DNA of 20,748 nucleotides from Fragilaria radians. Taxonomy: Eukaryota > Bacillariophyta > Fragilariophyceae > Fragilariales > Fragilariaceae. Position 1 is the first letter of the stretch. Every line of letters begins with the position of its first letter. This document shows positions 8,783 through 18,473 of this stretch, piece by piece. Under the pieces are notes generated by a model. It saw nothing but the letters and a program-made list of their open reading frames with translations. It had not been told where the DNA came from and ran no database searches. The position numbers and the translations under genes are program-made. The DNA lies in the NCBI GenBank assembly GCA_900642245.1, contig CAAAJI010000610.1:6620-27367 (forward strand), read 5' to 3'.

Positions 8783-10144
8783 TCGAACATGGATTATAAT
8801 TATATTTTATGTTTCCAGTCATAATCGTCTATATTTTTGGCTGGTATTGTTTGATCTACACATGTTATTGGAAGATAAAGTCCAAACCCTAAGTCCCTGT
8901 CCTCTCATTCTCAGGTCCTACAAATTGATTTCTCCTCAAATGCAAGAATTGATTTGCAGAAGTCGTGATAGAAATTACTCAACCAAATAACATCTTTTGA
9001 TGTAATAATGTGCTTTTGTTTGGGATTCAAAAACGCTGCAAAGGATGTATTTTTCATGGCCTTATCCAAGTTTGATAATTCACAACTGGAAGACTCAAGA
9101 CACAAACCGTCACTAACGGTTACTAACGGATAAATACGACCGCATATTACTATGACAATGTATACCTGACACAGGATGGGGCCTACAAACTAGTAAAGGA
9201 TGGCAACAGTGCTTGACAGACTTTCTCAGCACGGAATGACTGACTTGCGTATCTCATATAGAGATAAAAAGGAAAGACAACAAACAAGTTTTAAGCTCAA
9301 TCAAAGTAGGTGTATGGAAAGTTTGGTCAATGCCTTGGAGACAGCAGAATCAAGACATTGAGGAAAGCACTAAATATTCTACCAAAACTGAAGACCATCA
9401 AAATGCTATGAATATGAACATCATCTATAATTGCTATACAATTGTGAGGCGTTGGTCTGACCCAAGACCATGGCTCCTTTTTGGAGCCACGCTGCAACAC
9501 AAAAACTATCACATTCGTTTTTCATTTGAAAGGCTGTTAGCCCCAGGGACTAGGGTTGGTGTGAATTTAGAGTTTAAGAAATCAGATTGGAGGACAAATA
9601 GCACCTAAAATGCTTTGTGGTAGATGACAATCCCTGCTGTGGCACAAAAATCTGTGTATTTGTCACATCCAGCTACAGTAAGCAGGAAAACTACATTGAC
9701 ATTGCATAGTCTTCCAACTTTTCCGTCATCCCATAGAAAACTACTCTACCAGCATATGTTGTGATGAAAACAGTTTTTTTTTAGTTTCTGGTATAGACAA
9801 AGTTCCTGGCAGCACCATTTATGTTCTTTGCCGTCGTCATCTCCTATTTACCACATGATTTATATATGTTTTTACTTGACAAATTGTCCAGCTTGTAACT
9901 GACTTGTTGGTGGCCTTTGGTGTAGCCTTTGGCTTAGTCGTTCCCTATGGCAGCTCCAGAGTTTTGTACAACAGATATTGAATCTGACATTTATATAAAC
10001 AAATGCATTGCTAATGCTGGGAGTAAAGAGGGCAACAACCTTATAAATTCAGAAGTTAGAGTGTCTTTGTACTCTTTGGGAAATGTGGAAGAAGCAAGAA
10101 TGAAAAACAAATGTATACATATGTAAAGTATGATGGCAAAGCGT
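8783..10144. other. Unassigned stretch with two unrecognised small open frames
   Basis: Two modest frames begin with ATG: 64 codons at 8911-9105 on the minus strand and 92 codons at 9330-9608 on the plus strand. Neither resembles a family I know, and neither shows a repeat, signal peptide or membrane segment. A further plus-strand frame from 9944 (MAAPEFCTTDIESD) runs about 60 codons towards the copia gag remnant and could be its eroded upstream part. No 5' LTR for the element at 10.1-12.7 kb was found here. Confidence 0.4.
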
Positions 10145-10515
10145 GTTATGAGCGAACAAATTATACCAAGCCTAGTTTACGATATAATTGTTGAAGAGTT
10201 TGACAGGCGATTACGAGCTACAGATGTGGTTACTAGAGAAACGGATTGGGAAGTAAGGATAATCTGTTATCTATTGAAGAACTTGAGGAAGAATTGAATT
10301 TATGATTTGAAAGGCATTCTACAAAAAAATGATGATTCAGGAGGAAAAAAATGCGCTAGTCACTTTGCCACCGTCAGAAACGCTAATGCAATGATGGCAA
10401 AGAAAATTGGAAAGCTACAATATGAGATTCTGCAGAAAAATGGTGACGCGCTTCAGGACGTAAAATATTTACCAGACCTATGGGTAAATCTATTCAACAT
10501 TGAAAAGGTTTAAAG
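10145..10515 (+). pseudogene. Copia gag C-terminus fused to a protease fragment (element 2)
   Basis: The Gag C-terminal part is readable as IIPSLVYDIIVEEFD and NLLSIEELEEELNL, followed by a stop. In the next frame NDDSGG leads, through a short unrecognised stretch (to about 10378), into the end of the copia protease region: AMMAKKIGKLQYEILQ, then LQDVKYLPDLWVNLFNI. The zinc knuckles and the protease active site (Asp-Ser/Thr-Gly), which should lie between, are absent, so an internal deletion has fused the two parts. The element is in the plus orientation and continues into integrase and RNase H remnants. Confidence 0.72.
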
Positions 10516-10679
10516 ATCTAGGCAATGACAGTGAGAGCATTCAGCAGATGAAAAGAAACGTGACAAAATAACAGATTTTTACTGTCAAAAATAGTTATGT
10601 GCCTGTGATCAAAATGAAACCACCGTTGAATAATGTCAGCGCTATCCTGCTGTTGAGTCCATGAAGGCAAAGTCAAAAA

Positions 10680-11395
10680 TATGATTGATGTCAATAAACT
10701 GCATACGTTCTTGGGTCACTGTGGTAAGGCAAGTGCAAGATTGACCGGAATGTCATTGGATTATGAGGTTATTGGAACGTCAGGTACCTGTTCAATTGGT
10801 AAAATAAGACAGAAAAATTCCAATAAAGACTGGAGGGAGGCAGCTTGACAGCTGGTGAAAGACTTTATGCAGAAATAAGTCCAATTCAAGGAGTGAGCTT
10901 TGGTTGTGCAAAGATTTGGCTCTATTTGTTGATGACTTTTTGGGTTACTTTTGGGGTCATTTTTTGAAAGCAAAGTCCAAACACAAAAGAAAAGGATTAT
11001 TGAGCTGAAGAATGTCAAATTTCTAAGAGTTGATGATGCTGGTGAAAATTTTGCGAAAAGCAATGCAAGCAAAAACAATTGGATGTAAAGTTTGAATATA
11101 CAGGTCCATGGGCTCCTTAGAGAGATGGAAAGGTGGGACGTAAGTTTCAGACACTTTGCAGAAGAATCCAAGCTATGTTGAATGATGCAGGTATTGAGGG
11201 TGATTTTGTAAAGGTGTGTGGGCTGAGTAAGCATCTACAGCTATCTATAAAAAGAATACTATTGTTAGCAAAGTTAAGAAAAGTTCACCATTTGAATAAA
11301 AGTTTAATGAGAAGACTAAAGAGTTGAAAAGACTTAAACAATTTGGTGAAATGTGTGTTATAACAACCAAGGTGAAGATCTAGGGAAGCTAAATG
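10680..11395 (+). pseudogene. Copia integrase remnant with lost catalytic residues (element 2)
   Basis: The zinc-binding head reads VNKLHTFLGHCGKAS with both His, then SGTCSIGKIRQKN, where the first Cys of the CxxC pair is Ser. The catalytic core follows across frameshifts: ERLYAEISPIQGVSFG (family: D-I-S; here Glu for the first Asp), then ELKNVKFLRVDDAGENF (second Asp kept), then EYTGPWAP and DGKVGRKFQTL. In the last block the family has GKVERKF, so the third acidic residue is Gly. The D-D-E triad is therefore broken at least at the third position. The post-core segment KELKRLKQFGEMCVITTK is visible at about 11310-11370. Several stops and frameshifts confirm a dead copy. Confidence 0.8.
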
Positions 11396-11479
11396 ATAGA
11401 ATTGTGCATTTCTTGGGCTTAATTTTAAACAAAACAATCTACAATCTTGTTCAATGTGCAAGAGAAAGTTAAAATAAAC

Positions 11480-12495
11480 TTGTGTCTGCTCCGAATCAAT
11501 GTGATTTTAACGGAAGTTCAGTTGATCCGTGTCTTTGGAATAAGCATTCTGATCAAGGTATTGTTTTGATTACAAATTTTGTTGATGATGATTGGAACGG
11601 ATTTTGATATTGATGATGTCATTGAAAAGTTGAAAACATTATGGTTTTGGTTTGAAGGTTGAATACATTCATGAATTATGAAAACAGGACAACATTTATT
11701 ATGCAACCGAATTAAATCAAGAGTATGGAATAAATGTTTAGTAATTTAATCAACAATTTAGGTGATTATGGAAGCCCTGGAACCCCATCCTTTATGACTG
11801 TGAGACACGGTGATGACATTTGACTGGATTTATCCTGAAATAGCAAGCAAGATACAGATCAGGTGTGGTGACGTTGCTATTTTTAATTGCATACTCAAGA
11901 ACAGATTTGGCAAATGTTGCACAAAAAATATCTAAATGTATGGATGTAGCTAGTAATGCAGCTTCAAAATTGAGAATAATGAAGATGGACATGAAGCAAT
12001 ATTGTTTGAAGATGTAACCAAAGGATGAAGGAAAAGAACGGGATTTAGTTCCATACCGCGACAGTGATTAGGATGGTGATGCTGAGACCAGGATAAGTGT
12101 AACTGGGCTTATCATATGTTTACTTTGTGTATCAAAATGACAGAAAGGTCTGCCACTTTCGACTAGCATAGCTAGATATGTGGCAATATCTAAAGCAGTT
12201 AAGGAAATTTGCTTTATTTATTATCTATGAAAGAGTATTGGTATTAAAATTGAACTTCCGATAATGTTGGTGATATGTTTAATGCTGAGAATTCGAGTTC
12301 TGGAGTACAAACTAGACAATTTGACACAAGATACCATTTTGTGCGAGAGCATATTGAAGATGGTTTCATCAAATTTGTGTTGAGAAATCATGCGAGAATG
12401 TTGCATACCTTTTTTCTAAAAATGTGAGCTGGAGTAATTATGTTGAACATGTGGGTAAATTCTTGGGAAGAGTAAATAGTGATTTGGACGGTTGA
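11480..12495 (+). pseudogene. Copia reverse transcriptase tail, connection and RNase H remnant (element 2)
   Basis: Most of the reverse transcriptase is deleted: the integrase tail runs almost straight into QCDFNGSSVDPCLW and QGIVLITNFVDD (the YxDD box) near 11500-11590. Then follow remnants matching element 1: TMWFWFEG-like sequence, DYGSPGTPS and RYRSG. Unlike element 1, this copy keeps the connection segment (LLFLIAYSRTDLANV, SKCMD) before the RNase H start RDSD at about 12060. RNase H has two early stops, and its motif SSSKAEYVA has become STSIARYVA with loss of the catalytic Glu. The end block DTRYHFVREHIEDGF is well kept, and TGA at 12493 matches the end of element 1. It serves as an internal reference for what element 1 has lost. 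Confidence 0.82.
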
Positions 12496-12522
12496 ATATT
12501 GGAGATTAGAAGGGGAATGGAG

Positions 12523-12691
12523 TGTATATCCAATGTTCTTAGTCCAAATAAGGATTTGGTTTTAGTTTAATTAAATTGATGTGATTGGCAATCATATATG
12601 TGAGAAATGTGATGAGAGCTTCAATATTTTAGCGATAGTTAAATTATTTTATGTCAGCAACTACAATTTAAGTGTGAAGAGTATTTTAACA
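12523..12691 (+). repeat. 3' LTR of copia element 2 (169 bp)
   Basis: Begins TGTATATCC right after the purine tract GATTAGAAGGGGAATGGAG and ends TTTTAACA. It aligns over its whole length with 810-978 and has the same length by my count. The purine tract is a better polypurine tract than the one in element 1. Flanking 5-mers downstream of the two elements differ (TTCAT and TACTT), as expected for separate insertions. The 5' ends are not available for a target-site test. Confidence 0.72.
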
Positions 12692-13637
12692 TACTTCATT
12701 GAAAGAAAACTCAACTAGCACAAAATATTGCCTGATTACTGTATATTAAATCAATACCCAGGTATAAGGATACCCATCAACAACAATTAACCACATTTGG
12801 AGAGAGGCTGCAACAAGGTGTTTATAAGGATAGGGTCAAGGACTTACCTGTTGTGAAGTACACTCCCATTTTTAAAGTTGAATCTTTGAAAGAAGTCTTT
12901 GAGACCTTCAAGAAAAAGCCGAAACATTGATATTATGCCTAGGACAAATGACCAGAGGGCGTAGATGCAGTATTGTGTCCATATTCCTTGATACTTACAT
13001 TTGTCTTAGGTAATTGCAGCAACCACACAAACTCAACAACCACCCAATTGGAAGGGTATTCTAATATGTAAGTACAATTATACTCAGACATTACTACCTA
13101 AATTGGATGCCTAGCCTATGCTGTCACTAATCACAATGGCAACAATACAGGAAAAAGGGGCGCAATCGCCAAACTTGATTTATGCATCAGAATATCACCA
13201 CATCATGCATGCTTGGTATAAAACTTATAATGGCATACACAAAAGCCAATATCAATAAGGTCGCTTGCATGGAGCTCCCTCCCTAGATTGACTTCAAAGG
13301 AGTGTCAAAAGCTAGGATAATCAAAATCTGTACAGTGGGAAAGAGTAAGGACGAACAATCTGCTTGTATACAACTTGTTTCATTGATCACTTACTATGTA
13401 ATCCTTCCGTGTGATTCTACCAAATTAACTTCCTTTCTTGATTGCGCCATCAGTCATTCTAAAGATGCAGATAATTCACATAGCATGCACATAATGTACT
13501 GTCTGTGTGAATTGTTTGACACGTGATAGATACTAGATGTTATTTCGTATTTCCTTCTTGCATGGGACTTGTGCAAGTATAATCTGTTTGCTTGAAGTGT
13601 ATGAATCCATATAGGAAGAACTTGTTGAATCTTCTTT
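12692..13637. other. Mostly non-coding stretch with one coding-like segment
   Basis: From 12736 to a TGA at 12928 one frame is open and reads like protein: TFGERLQQGVYKDRVKDLP, VVKYTPIFKVESL and EVFETFKKKPKH. It has no ATG and no family I recognise, and may be the tail of a broken gene. A 74-codon frame at 13302-13526 has no supporting features. The rest shows nothing identifiable. Confidence 0.35.
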
Positions 13638-13675
13638 CTTGCGATTTGTCCAATATCTAGTAATCTCTACACTAC

Positions 13676-13815
13676 TAAAAAAGTTTCACATTCGATCTGG
13701 CCTTCACCCGGTCGTGACGATCTACTACGTTTTAACCCTTACCCTGTTACGTCACAGAGCACGAATACTCGAAAAGCGATCGAGTACAAGCACAAAAGTT
13801 ATAGTCGGGTCAACT
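13676..13815. other. CpG-dense island with palindromic elements
   Basis: About a dozen CpG dinucleotides fall within roughly 140 nt, in a neighbourhood where CpG is scarce and AT content is high. It contains TTACGTCA, which resembles a bZIP/CRE-type site, and the interrupted palindrome ACTCGAAAAGCGATCGAGT. It starts just after CACTACTAAAAAA. It could be a promoter remnant, the end of a mobile element or a fragment of foreign origin. No linked gene was identified. Confidence 0.4.
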
Positions 13816-13849
13816 AAAATCGCTAGGGTAAATTAATGCTGTACCTTTC

Positions 13850-15200
13850 CATCAGCTGATCTTAAAATAATAATTCGATTCTATATTCCTCAAAAATTCT
13901 AGACTAGAATGTTGGCCAAATTTTCAATTGTAAATTATTGATTATTTAAAAGCATTTGTCATGTAACTATTAAAGTGTTCATTGCGATCCATTGAATTTT
14001 CTTTAAGATATTGGAAATTTCAATAATTTTAATGTTTCTTTGTTAACGTCAAATTATAATGTTTGGAATGGCTGTTATTATGCTAATCCTTCTTTTGTCT
14101 AAAATATCATAAAATTACAGAATACAGCAAATAAAAGTTGACAAAACAATGATATATCCTTTACACCAACAACAACATTTTTTGATTATTTCGCTACATC
14201 TTTGATTATCCAATAGCAGTAACAATCTTTTGACGTTACAATTACAGAAGGAAAACAACAGTGGAAAATCTTAATAACAATAAGAAAAAAGTAGCAATGT
14301 CTACTTTTACACATTTTTGATATCATCCATAATGAATCAAAGGTATAATATATGGAATCAATTAGGCAGTCCTGTGAGATTGAACACATTTGAAGATACC
14401 AATGTCATGTTAGGTCAAGTATTCAACTCAAATGTTGCATCATACAATAAATTTAAAACTGGTATCAACGGTATTGATTATATGCAACAATTTTATTGGA
14501 ATATGTTTAGGATGCATTTTATCATATTAATCCTTCTTAATATTTATGGCCTAACATCATAAAATATCAGAAGTCAGTTTAGGAAAGTCATTGGCTATAG
14601 GGATTTGGAAAACAGAGATAAAATGCTTTACTAAAGTTGTGCCTATAATTGAATTACTACAAGGATGAGTACGAGACAATTTTAAATGGAAAACGTTCTA
14701 GGAAGTCCTTTTTGGAATTCATGATCGATATTTGTAGCTGAGATTAACTTTTTACAATGTGATGTAATGGATATTCACAGTGTCAAACATCATGTCATGC
14801 TTGAGCCAACGTTGAGCCATTTACGATTGATTTTAAAACATTTGTCTCAATTTCTTGAGCTTTCAACAAAGTAATGAATACACAGGATTAAAGTTAACAG
14901 AACAAAAATATTTACTTTTCATCAACAACAACATTATCTTGATTTTTTTCACTATATCTTATATTCTCCAAGAACAGCAGTGATATTTGATGCTTCAATA
15001 ACAGTAGCAAAAATGAATTCTACAACTGCAACACAGAAAAATCAAAATCGAATTTCAAATAACACACTAGTTTACTCTGCGTAGCAGAGCAAGCGCCAAC
15101 TACCAGTGGAAATTCTTGGTTAACTCGTAACACAAAGTACTTACTTGATGACCAATCTTAAGTTACTTGTATGTAAATAGGTAATTCCAATGCCGTATTT
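13850..15200. other. AT-rich non-coding stretch with a diverged direct repeat
   Basis: Segments near 14060-14260 and 14510-15040 resemble each other. Both hold an AATCCTTCTT block followed by CATAAAAT. Both also hold a later block with AAAGTT(G/A)ACA, then CAACAACAACATT, then CACTATATC-like or GCTACATC-like sequence, then AGCAGT. The blocks are spaced differently, so the second copy is interrupted or longer. A compact hairpin, CTCTGC-GTA-GCAGAG, lies near 15076-15090. The open frame at 14317-14562 lacks convincing coding character. No gene assigned. Confidence 0.4.
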
Positions 15201-16680
15201 TGCTCTGGTGGTGCAACGACACGTCGCTTGAAAAACAAGAATTAACTTTAATGTGTTTGAAATCATGCTTTTTTTGACACGACCATTCAGTCACGCAGCA
15301 ACGCGACGTCGGTGTTCACATTTGCACGATCTCATAATTGCTTTTCTTTGTATCATCGCAAACCGTAACATGAAACAAATGCAAAATATCAACATTTCAT
15401 CAAGATCGATAACATCCGATGATGGCAAACATGTGAATGAGATTGACGCGAATGATATCCTTTTTGGGCGTGGATCTGCGTTTTACAACAATCCTGGGAA
15501 TGTTGCCTTTCGCAAAATGATACATGTAGAACTTGTAAAATATTCAATTCACGCTCCAAGATCTGTCAAAGGGGATATCATTCAATCTTTGATAGCTAAA
15601 GCAAAGGAACAGGGAAGACGATTTTTGGTTTGTTCCTTGGAAAATGACATTTGGGTTGAAGCTCATCCTCGTTTGATTCGATCTAAAGTTAGTCATGCGC
15701 TACGAGACGCACGTCATGCGATACTTGATAATGCAACCCCAAGGAAAACAAATTTCATGCATGGCAAAAGATTAAGACAGAAGCACCTATCAATTTTGAA
15801 TCAAACTAGGAATTCAAATTATATCAGCATCCAACAAAACTGTAATATGCAATCCGAAAATATTGAAAGAAAGAAAGAGCCTCCAACAAAAGCAAGTCCG
15901 GTGAAAGTGAAGTATAACTACGGCTACAAATCATACGCTGAGTTGAGAGCTAGCGATCGAGAAAATGACATTACCGTAGCGTCAAAGACCTATGCTTCCT
16001 TGAAAAACAATTTCCACAGTATGGGTGTCGACAGGTAAGTTTCTAATTATCAAAATGTGCAAGATATCCATATAAAATTCTCAAATTGACGATTTTCACG
16101 GTTTATTACAGTACAAACAAGGAGTGTTCGAAGCACAATAATTACGAAACCTCGCTCACCGTGTCTCCATCTCATGCTAAATTCTGCTCGCGACCGGCAT
16201 CAGATCTACCGCTATGTTTAATGCCAAAATCTCATAATGATGATATGCTTGTATATGCTAAGAGTCTCCTTGCTTTGTCAACACTTCATCAACCTATTCT
16301 CAATGGGGGAAAATCCATTTCCACTAGTACCACCTGCTCCCATACCTTGGGAAATAATGAGTCATGGATAAAGATGGGATACAAGTTATCATTATTTCCG
16401 ACAGAAATTTGGTGTCAGGGATTATCCTGATGACTGACTAGAACCGTCACAGAAATTTAGATGTCTAAAAATCAAAAAAATGTAACAGTCTTTATCAGAC
16501 TTCTTATTCTAAATCTCCTTACATTATGATTGAGGAAATTTTGATATAAGAAATAGCAGATATTATGATTGTCATGTCTATGACAATATTTGTAAAGCAT
16601 TATCAAAATTTCATCTGAAATGAAATTTCAGTTCTGGTATGACCTAGTATACAGTTATGAATGAAGCAAATCTAGACACA
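15201..16680 (+). repeat. Right arm of the ~1.5-kb inverted segmental duplication
   Basis: Plus-strand counterpart of 1960-3466. The match begins TGCTCTGGTG, continues through ACACGTCGCTTGAAAAACAA and the CATGCTTTTTTTGACACGAC stretch upstream of the gene, covers the whole gene, and fades after AGCAAATCTAGA near 16675. The copia remnant starts immediately beyond. The upstream flank differs by small indels and substitutions, and the 3' flank is much more diverged than the gene. Confidence 0.85.
15370..16430 (+). CDS. DUF6824-domain protein, copy B (two exons)
   Basis: Predicted 327-residue protein from exons 15370-16034 and 16112-16430. The 77-nt intron 16035-16111 has GTAAGT and TTATTACAG ends. 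The split codon AG|T is identical to copy A, and the stop is TGA at 16428. I chose the ATG at 15370 because it matches the only ATG available in copy A. An in-frame ATG at 15253 would add 39 residues that copy A cannot encode. The DUF6824 domain (residues about 26-114) differs from copy A at only two residues, while the C-terminal part differs at several dozen. The polar, probably disordered tail and the absence of targeting signals are the same as in copy A. Both copies are intact, so both may be expressed. Function is unknown; a nuclear or nucleic-acid role is only a guess from the basic domain. Confidence 0.88.
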
Positions 16681-17130
16681 TAAATTTCTAAAATTTTCAC
16701 ATGTACAGCTTAGAAATGGTGAAAGTCTCAAAGCTTGTGCTAAGTGCCAAAAATGGTGAATTTGTTGTGGGGTATCTTTGGCTGTGAATTCAAACTTAAT
16801 ATTTATTTTCCAGTCTGCACTATCACTTCTCTTCTGTAACTCAATGTTTTCACCAGCATTATCCAGATGTATGTATATCACAGGCTTTCCATCCTGGAGC
16901 CACGTTTCAAACAAGATGCATGCATGCACTACCATACCATCTTTAAACTCATAAAATTCAGAAACTTGAGCTGAGTGAACTCATCAACAATTACTCTGCA
17001 ATATTGTCTCAAAAATTTAGTTCCAACCATAGGATGCTTAATCCTGGCTAAATGAAGGAAGATTCTCTCATTAGGCTTCTCTGATTGCATATGTAATTCA
17101 ATGGTACCTTTAAAATTTTGGCATCCCAAA
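16680..17130 (-). pseudogene. Copia integrase remnant, minus strand
   Basis: The reading from the upstream end is MGCQNFKGTIELHMQSEKPN and ERIFLHLARIKHPMVGTKF, then VIVDEFTQLKFLNF, then a shifted frame with CILFETWLQDGKPV, IHLDNAGENIELQKRSD and EFTAKDTPQQ. The second catalytic Asp is present in HLDNAGEN. At the first, the family has F-L/I-D-I/L and here it is His. The remnant ends before the third acidic residue, next to the edge of the inverted duplication. It continues the gag remnant at 17200-18085 with the protease missing between, so it is an internally deleted element. Confidence 0.8.
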
Positions 17131-17199
17131 TCTTGGTTAACTTTCTTGTGAGTTATTCACTTTGACTCATGGTTGCTGTTGCAGCAGCTGCTGTAAATT

Positions 17200-18085
17200 C
17201 TTGCTTTTCTGCTGTCCCCCCCCCCCAATCTGGAGCCTTATCAATATTTTCAGGTTTCAACCAACAGTTTGCTTAATTGTGTCCTTTCTTGCCAGAACGA
17301 CAACATGATTCAGAAGTCATTTTCCTTTCATTTTTCAATCTACCTTTCTTAGGACAGGCACTAGCTTTATGTCCCTTTTTCTTACATGTGAAACATGTTC
17401 CTACAAAAATTGTTAAGGCATCTTCACTAACTCCTTTAACCTCACATATGAATCTTGATCCATAAAGTAGCCAATGCAATCATTCCATCACTTCAAGCAA
17501 AGCATTAAATGTCACTTTGTTTTCTTTATTCATTAGAAGTGATTCTTGGTATTCAACTGGTGCTGCTTGTATCACAACTGCCGTTAACTCATCATCTGAA
17601 ATTGCACTGTTCCCAAGATTGTAACGGTGTTCAACACTGGCAATTTTCTCAAACAAATCATAGTGTTTATCCTTTTTCTTCATAGATGGTGTTCAATTCT
17701 TTTCTCAATTCAATTTTAGATATCATGTCAACAGGTCTAAATTTCTTGTTACAATCACTCAATATGCCAACCCACTTGGCTACTCAGGTGTCATAGCCTG
17801 ATATAAAATCTTTAGCATCCGTTGTGTCAAAAAGGACACTGTAAAAAATGTCATAGCTGTTGCATTCCTCCTTTTACCTATGATTCCCAACTTTCCATCT
17901 CAACTAGTCTCATCCAGCTAATTGTCTTCTTTTTTCTGGAAGTGCGGACTCCTTAGAGAACGTTACCTCAAATCCATTCACATTTGTATATGCCTTCATT
18001 CACATAAACCATGCTTCAAACTTGGTCTAGTTACCATCAGAGGTTGGAAATTTCACTACTACTACTCTACAATCTGATCCTATTT
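17200..18085 (-). pseudogene. Copia gag remnant with zinc knuckles, minus strand
   Basis: The Gag N-terminal part starts near 18075 (VVVVKFPTSDGN, KFEAWFM, MKAYTNVNGFEVTFSKES). It continues DAKDFISGYDT, WVGILSDCNKKFRPVDMIS and KIELRKELNTI, then MKKKDKHYDLFEKIASVEHR, SDDELTAVVIQAAPVEYQES and VTFNALLEVME. The first zinc knuckle, CFTCKKKGHKASAC, is a perfect CX2CX4HX4C. The second, CCRSGKKGHN-stop-ANC, has lost the second Cys and carries a stop. A run of 11 C on the plus strand (17216-17226) lies just downstream in the gag frame. Several stops and frameshifts show the copy is dead. It is a different subfamily from the elements at 18.2-20.7 kb. Confidence 0.82.
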
Positions 18086-18195
18086 CCAAATCTAAAAAGC
18101 AGTCCTATTCTAACTTTGAAGTTTGTTGGAAGGCTGGAGAATTTGTATTCTGAATAAAGCCCTTGCTTACCCAAGACAAATGGAAATCGTTAGAG

Positions 18196-18377
18196 TGTGT
18201 GTCATTTTATTCAATGAGTCTTGAATTTAAGTGTAAACTATATCTGAAAATAGTTCATAGTAGTGTGAAGCATGTGGAAGTGCTATGCGACTAAAAGTGA
18301 GAAAGTAGAGTCTAGAATAGCCACTGGTTTTTAATTTTAATCTAAATTTCAATTTATGTGAAGAGAACTTTGCAGCA
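18196..18377 (+). repeat. 5' LTR of copia element 3 (~182 bp)
   Basis: Begins TGTGTGTCATTTTA and ends TTTGCAGCA. It aligns with 19777-19940 through TTCATAGTAGTGTGAAGCAT/TTCATTGTAGTTTGAAACAT, GTGGAAGTG, GAGAAAGTA, GAGTCTAGAATA, AATTTAATCTAAATT-like sequence and TGTGAAGAG. It stands just before the start of a gag remnant. The end is less well kept than in the 3' copy (GCAGCA against GCAACA). Confidence 0.68.
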
Positions 18378-18473
18378 CGTTTAAATAAAAGGTTCTAGAT
18401 ACCCTCTTGTCTGAGCTAAGTTGTCAACTAACATTTAAATACACTATTCTCTATGGTTAAGCCTATTTTGAGA

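Noticed and set aside
13668..13682. CACTACTAAAAAA as the terminal inverted repeat of a CACTA DNA transposon.
   Set aside because: No partner inverted end and no transposase found in the window; a 13-nt match alone is weak.
15253..15369. In-frame ATG 39 codons upstream of the chosen start of DUF6824 copy B.
   Set aside because: Copy A has no matching ATG and its upstream sequence is out of register. The shared ATG at 15370/3290 explains both genes.
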